From Halorubrum aquaticum (lineage in GTDB: Archaea > Halobacteriota > Halobacteria > Halobacteriales > Haloferacaceae): a DNA stretch of 64,000 bases. The notes beneath the pieces were generated by a model. It saw only the letters and a program-made list of their open reading frames with translations, did no database searches and was not told the origin of the DNA. The position numbers and the translations under genes are program-made. The stretch is taken from assembly GCF_900113615.1 (NCBI RefSeq), contig NZ_FOPZ01000001.1, forward strand, positions 62,001 to 126,000, written 5' to 3'. Shown piece by piece: positions 63,374 to 64,000 of this stretch; the first letter of the stretch is position 1; each line of letters opens with the position of its first letter.

Positions 63374-64000
63374 ATGGACCCGAAGCGGGAGCTATCGAGC
63401 ATCGACCTGAGCGCGCTCGTCACCGAGCTCGGCCGGTACGAGGGCGCGAAGGTCGACAAGGCGTACCTCTACGACGACGATCTGCTCCGGCTGAAGCTGC
63501 GCGACTTCGACCACGGCCGCGTCGAGCTCATGATCGAGGTCGGCGACGTGAAGCGCGCGCACGCCGCGGACCCCGAACACGTCGCCGACGCGCCCGGCCG
63601 GCCGCCGAACTTCGCGAAGATGCTGCGGAACCGCCTGTCGGGCGCGGACTTCGCGGGCGTCACCCAGTACGAGTTCGACCGGATCCTCACCTTCGAGTTC
63701 GAGCGCGAGGACGAGAACACGACGCTCGTCGCGGAGCTGTTCGGCCAGGGCAACGTGGCCGCGCTCGACGAGACCGGCGAGGTCGTCGGATCGCTCTCGA
63801 CGGTCCGGCTCAAGTCCCGTACCGTCGCGCCCGGCGCGCAGTACGAGTACCCGGCATCCCGGCTCAACCCCCTCGACGTGAGCTTCGACGCGTTCGCCCG
63901 CCACATGGACGAGTCCGACACCGACGTGGTCCGGACGCTCGCAACCCAACTCAACCTCGGCGGGCTCTACGCCGAGGAGGTGTGTACCCGCGCGGGCGTC
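63374..64000 (+). CDS. rqcH: NFACT-family ribosome rescue protein RqcH (partial)
   Basis: The first 209 residues of an Rqc2/FbpA homologue that adds C-terminal tails to stalled nascent chains on the large ribosomal subunit. The start MDPKRELSSIDLSALVTELG and the later PPNFAKMLRNRLSGA and NVAALDE are typical of the NFACT-N domain. The frame is open to the right edge, so the coiled coil and NFACT-R domain lie outside. ATG 63374 begins the domain directly. Confidence 0.92.
   Translation, partial: MDPKRELSSIDLSALVTELGRYEGAKVDKAYLYDDDLLRLKLRDFDHGRVELMIEVGDVKRAHAADPEHVADAPGRPPNFAKMLRNRLSGADFAGVTQYEFDRILTFEFEREDENTTLVAELFGQGNVAALDETGEVVGSLSTVRLKSRTVAPGAQYEYPASRLNPLDVSFDAFARHMDESDTDVVRTLATQLNLGGLYAEEVCTRAGV

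Noticed and set aside
1-64000. CRISPR array
   Set aside because: The tandem repeats at 41901-41992 have no unique spacers between units, and no cas-like gene is present.

Overview
The window is a dense stretch of haloarchaeal chromosome. The signs are very high G+C, strongly acidic proteins, many Tat signals with lipoboxes, TATA-like boxes about 26-30 bases before start codons with little or no leader (leaderless transcripts), and haloarchaeal families such as HTH_10 regulators, amphi-Trp, DUF5798-like and Elp3. A Halorubrum-like organism is my best guess; the genus is inferred, not shown. The only RNA gene found is tRNA-Tyr(GTA). No CRISPR array, rRNA or complete insertion sequence was seen.

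Layout. 1-7290: BMP-type nucleoside/purine ABC uptake genes with an opposed MFS gene between them, a phosphosugar mutase, a PAS histidine kinase and an HTH_10 regulator. 7377-14206: an aldehyde dehydrogenase, small membrane proteins, a DUF5058 two-gene membrane pair, acylphosphatase, a VOC protein, purS-purQ, and a PurU-like ACT/formyltransferase. 14235-18358: an Lhr-type helicase, a protein resembling the RarA/MgsA C-terminal region, and tRNA-Tyr. 18359-21739: a compositionally distinct patch with three Tat-exported products: a tandem HU protein, a lipoprotein and a beta-propeller lipoprotein. 21959-39925: mostly housekeeping metabolism (cysteine synthase, amidase, sugar-acid dehydratase, geranylgeranyl-reductase-like flavoprotein, DUF255 protein, purD, surE, grpE, menD). 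40004-40729: a MarR-like/MazF-like toxin-antitoxin pair whose toxin frame is broken at one base. 42143-46445: an ABC-2 exporter operon including a permease fused to a PrsW-like intramembrane protease. 46533-56806: deacylase-like, 2TM, VOC, DoxX/HxlR, ilvD, amphi-Trp and rhodanese genes. 56880-64000: NYN nuclease-like protein, signal peptidase, gcvT, Elp3, two membrane proteins and the start of rqcH.

Working together: purS, purQ, purD and the PurU-like gene belong to purine/one-carbon metabolism; purQ and purS overlap. The aldehyde dehydrogenase and the enolase-superfamily dehydratase could both serve oxidative sugar catabolism but are 18 kb apart. The two rhodaneses are divergent neighbours, as are doxX and its likely HxlR regulator.

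The most unusual items are the Tat-exported tandem HU protein (18572-19297), the one-base frame break at CCC-TAA in the MazF-like toxin (about 40241), the ABC permease-PrsW fusion (43182-45326), the DUF5058 membrane pair, and a 2TM protein whose first half resembles Pycsar/SLATT-type membrane effectors.
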